Below, one piece after another: positions 15,300-15,661 of a DNA stretch of 15,661 nt. Positions within the stretch are counted from its first letter, which is position 1; each line of letters starts with the position of its first letter. This DNA is from DAOTXK01 sp034435395 (GTDB taxonomy: Bacteria; Chloroflexota; Anaerolineae; Aggregatilineales; Ch27), in contig DAOTXK010000238.1 in the NCBI GenBank assembly GCA_034435395.1, positions 1 through 15,661 of the forward strand. Reading direction: 5' to 3'. Under the pieces are notes generated by a model. That model searched no databases, was not told the DNA's origin, and was given only the letters and a program-made list of their open reading frames with translations. Both the position numbers and the translations under genes were made by a program.

Positions 15300-15661
15300 T
15301 CACGGGGCCGGGGCCAGCTGATCGGCGCGCGCCCCGGCGATAGTTTGCCCCTCCTCGGCCACAATCCAGTACACAACCGCCGGTCCCGTATAGTAGACGT
15401 GGCTGATCCGCACCCGCGCCCCCGCCGGGATGTCCCCCACCGCCTCGGTGGTGACCAGCGGATAACCGCCCGCGCCGATGAACTCGTTAAAGACGACGGT
15501 GGGCGTCGGCGCGCCGGGCACTGCATCCGGACTCAGGATCAGCTGCCGCTCCCGCGCCTCGGCGGTGGTCCGCTCATCCTCGGCCACGATGCCGTACACC
15601 GTGTTCCGGCCATCAAAATAGGCGTAACTGATCCGCACCCGCGCCCCCGCCGGGATGTCCC
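15300..15661 (-). CDS. SH3-like repeat protein, C-terminal fragment cut by the window
   Basis: The reading frame enters from the right edge and ends at 15300; the N-terminus is outside the window. The visible 120 residues contain two copies of a roughly 75-residue unit. The copies share DIPAGARVRIS, then Y(A/V)Y-F/Y..., VYGIVAED or VYWIVAEE, and a final ARERQL or ARADQL. The units resemble bacterial SH3-like domains, which usually bind cell-wall peptides outside the cell. A Thr/Pro linker (GAPTPTVV) joins them. A GTG at 15638 could be mistaken for a start, but it is the Val inside the repeat motif, so it is internal. Whether the full protein has a signal peptide or lipobox cannot be seen. It is convergent with the upstream operon. 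Confidence 0.7.
   Translation of the reverse strand, partial: DIPAGARVRISYAYFDGRNTVYGIVAEDERTTAEARERQLILSPDAVPGAPTPTVVFNEFIGAGGYPLVTTEAVGDIPAGARVRISHVYYTGPAVVYWIVAEEGQTIAGARADQLAPAP

Noticed and set aside
15300..15638. A complete 112-residue gene starting at 15638
   Set aside because: The apparent start is a GTG coding the Val of the repeated DIPAGARVRIS motif; the frame stays open to the window edge, so the gene is partial.

Overview
The window is high-GC DNA that reads like a member of the Chloroflexota (Anaerolineae-like). The grounds are the Thr/Pro-rich linkers in a small SH3-type lipoprotein and in the SH3-repeat protein at the right end, the overall gene style, and strong AAGGAG ribosome binding sites. 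This assignment is an inference from style; there is no rRNA or other phylogenetic marker gene here.

Layout. (1) 130-1125 (+) is holA, the DNA polymerase III delta subunit, behind a promoter so close that the mRNA may be leaderless. (2) 1261-5911 (-) is a peptide-type ABC importer operon transcribed oppD, oppF, SH3 lipoprotein gene, oppB, oppC. It has a good promoter at 5961-5989, a nested inverted repeat directly upstream of that promoter, and a hairpin terminator at 1189-1214. No substrate-binding protein gene is present; a short SH3 lipoprotein sits in the middle of the operon instead. (3) 6390-7238 (+) is an RmlD-type dTDP-4-dehydrorhamnose reductase with its own promoter. (4) 7272-9057 holds three small, poorly known genes: a HELTH zinc-peptidase-like protein (-), a 65-residue two-helix membrane protein (-) and a 122-residue helical protein (+). 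(5) 9184-10053 (-) is an alpha/beta hydrolase with a near-consensus promoter. (6) 10197-10351 is a 155-bp palindromic, MITE-like insertion with 16-bp terminal inverted repeats and an apparent 5-bp target duplication. (7) 10591-12723 (+) is a six-helix, two-PAS histidine kinase with no response regulator beside it. (8) 12932-15040 (+) is a likely three-gene operon: flavodoxin, SRPBCC protein, and a stand-alone acyltransferase domain of the 2-oxoacid dehydrogenase E2 type. (9) 15300-15661 (-) is the C-terminal part of a repeat protein that runs off the window.

How the genes work together. The importer operon should be one functional unit, with two ATPases and two permeases. The lipoprotein is the unexplained partner. 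The flavodoxin/SRPBCC/acyltransferase set is the most likely place for an undescribed small pathway: an electron carrier, a small-molecule-binding fold and an acyl transferase are co-transcribed, but the substrate cannot be read from sequence. The other genes look like separate transcription units. No tRNA, rRNA, CRISPR array, transposase or phage gene was recognised.
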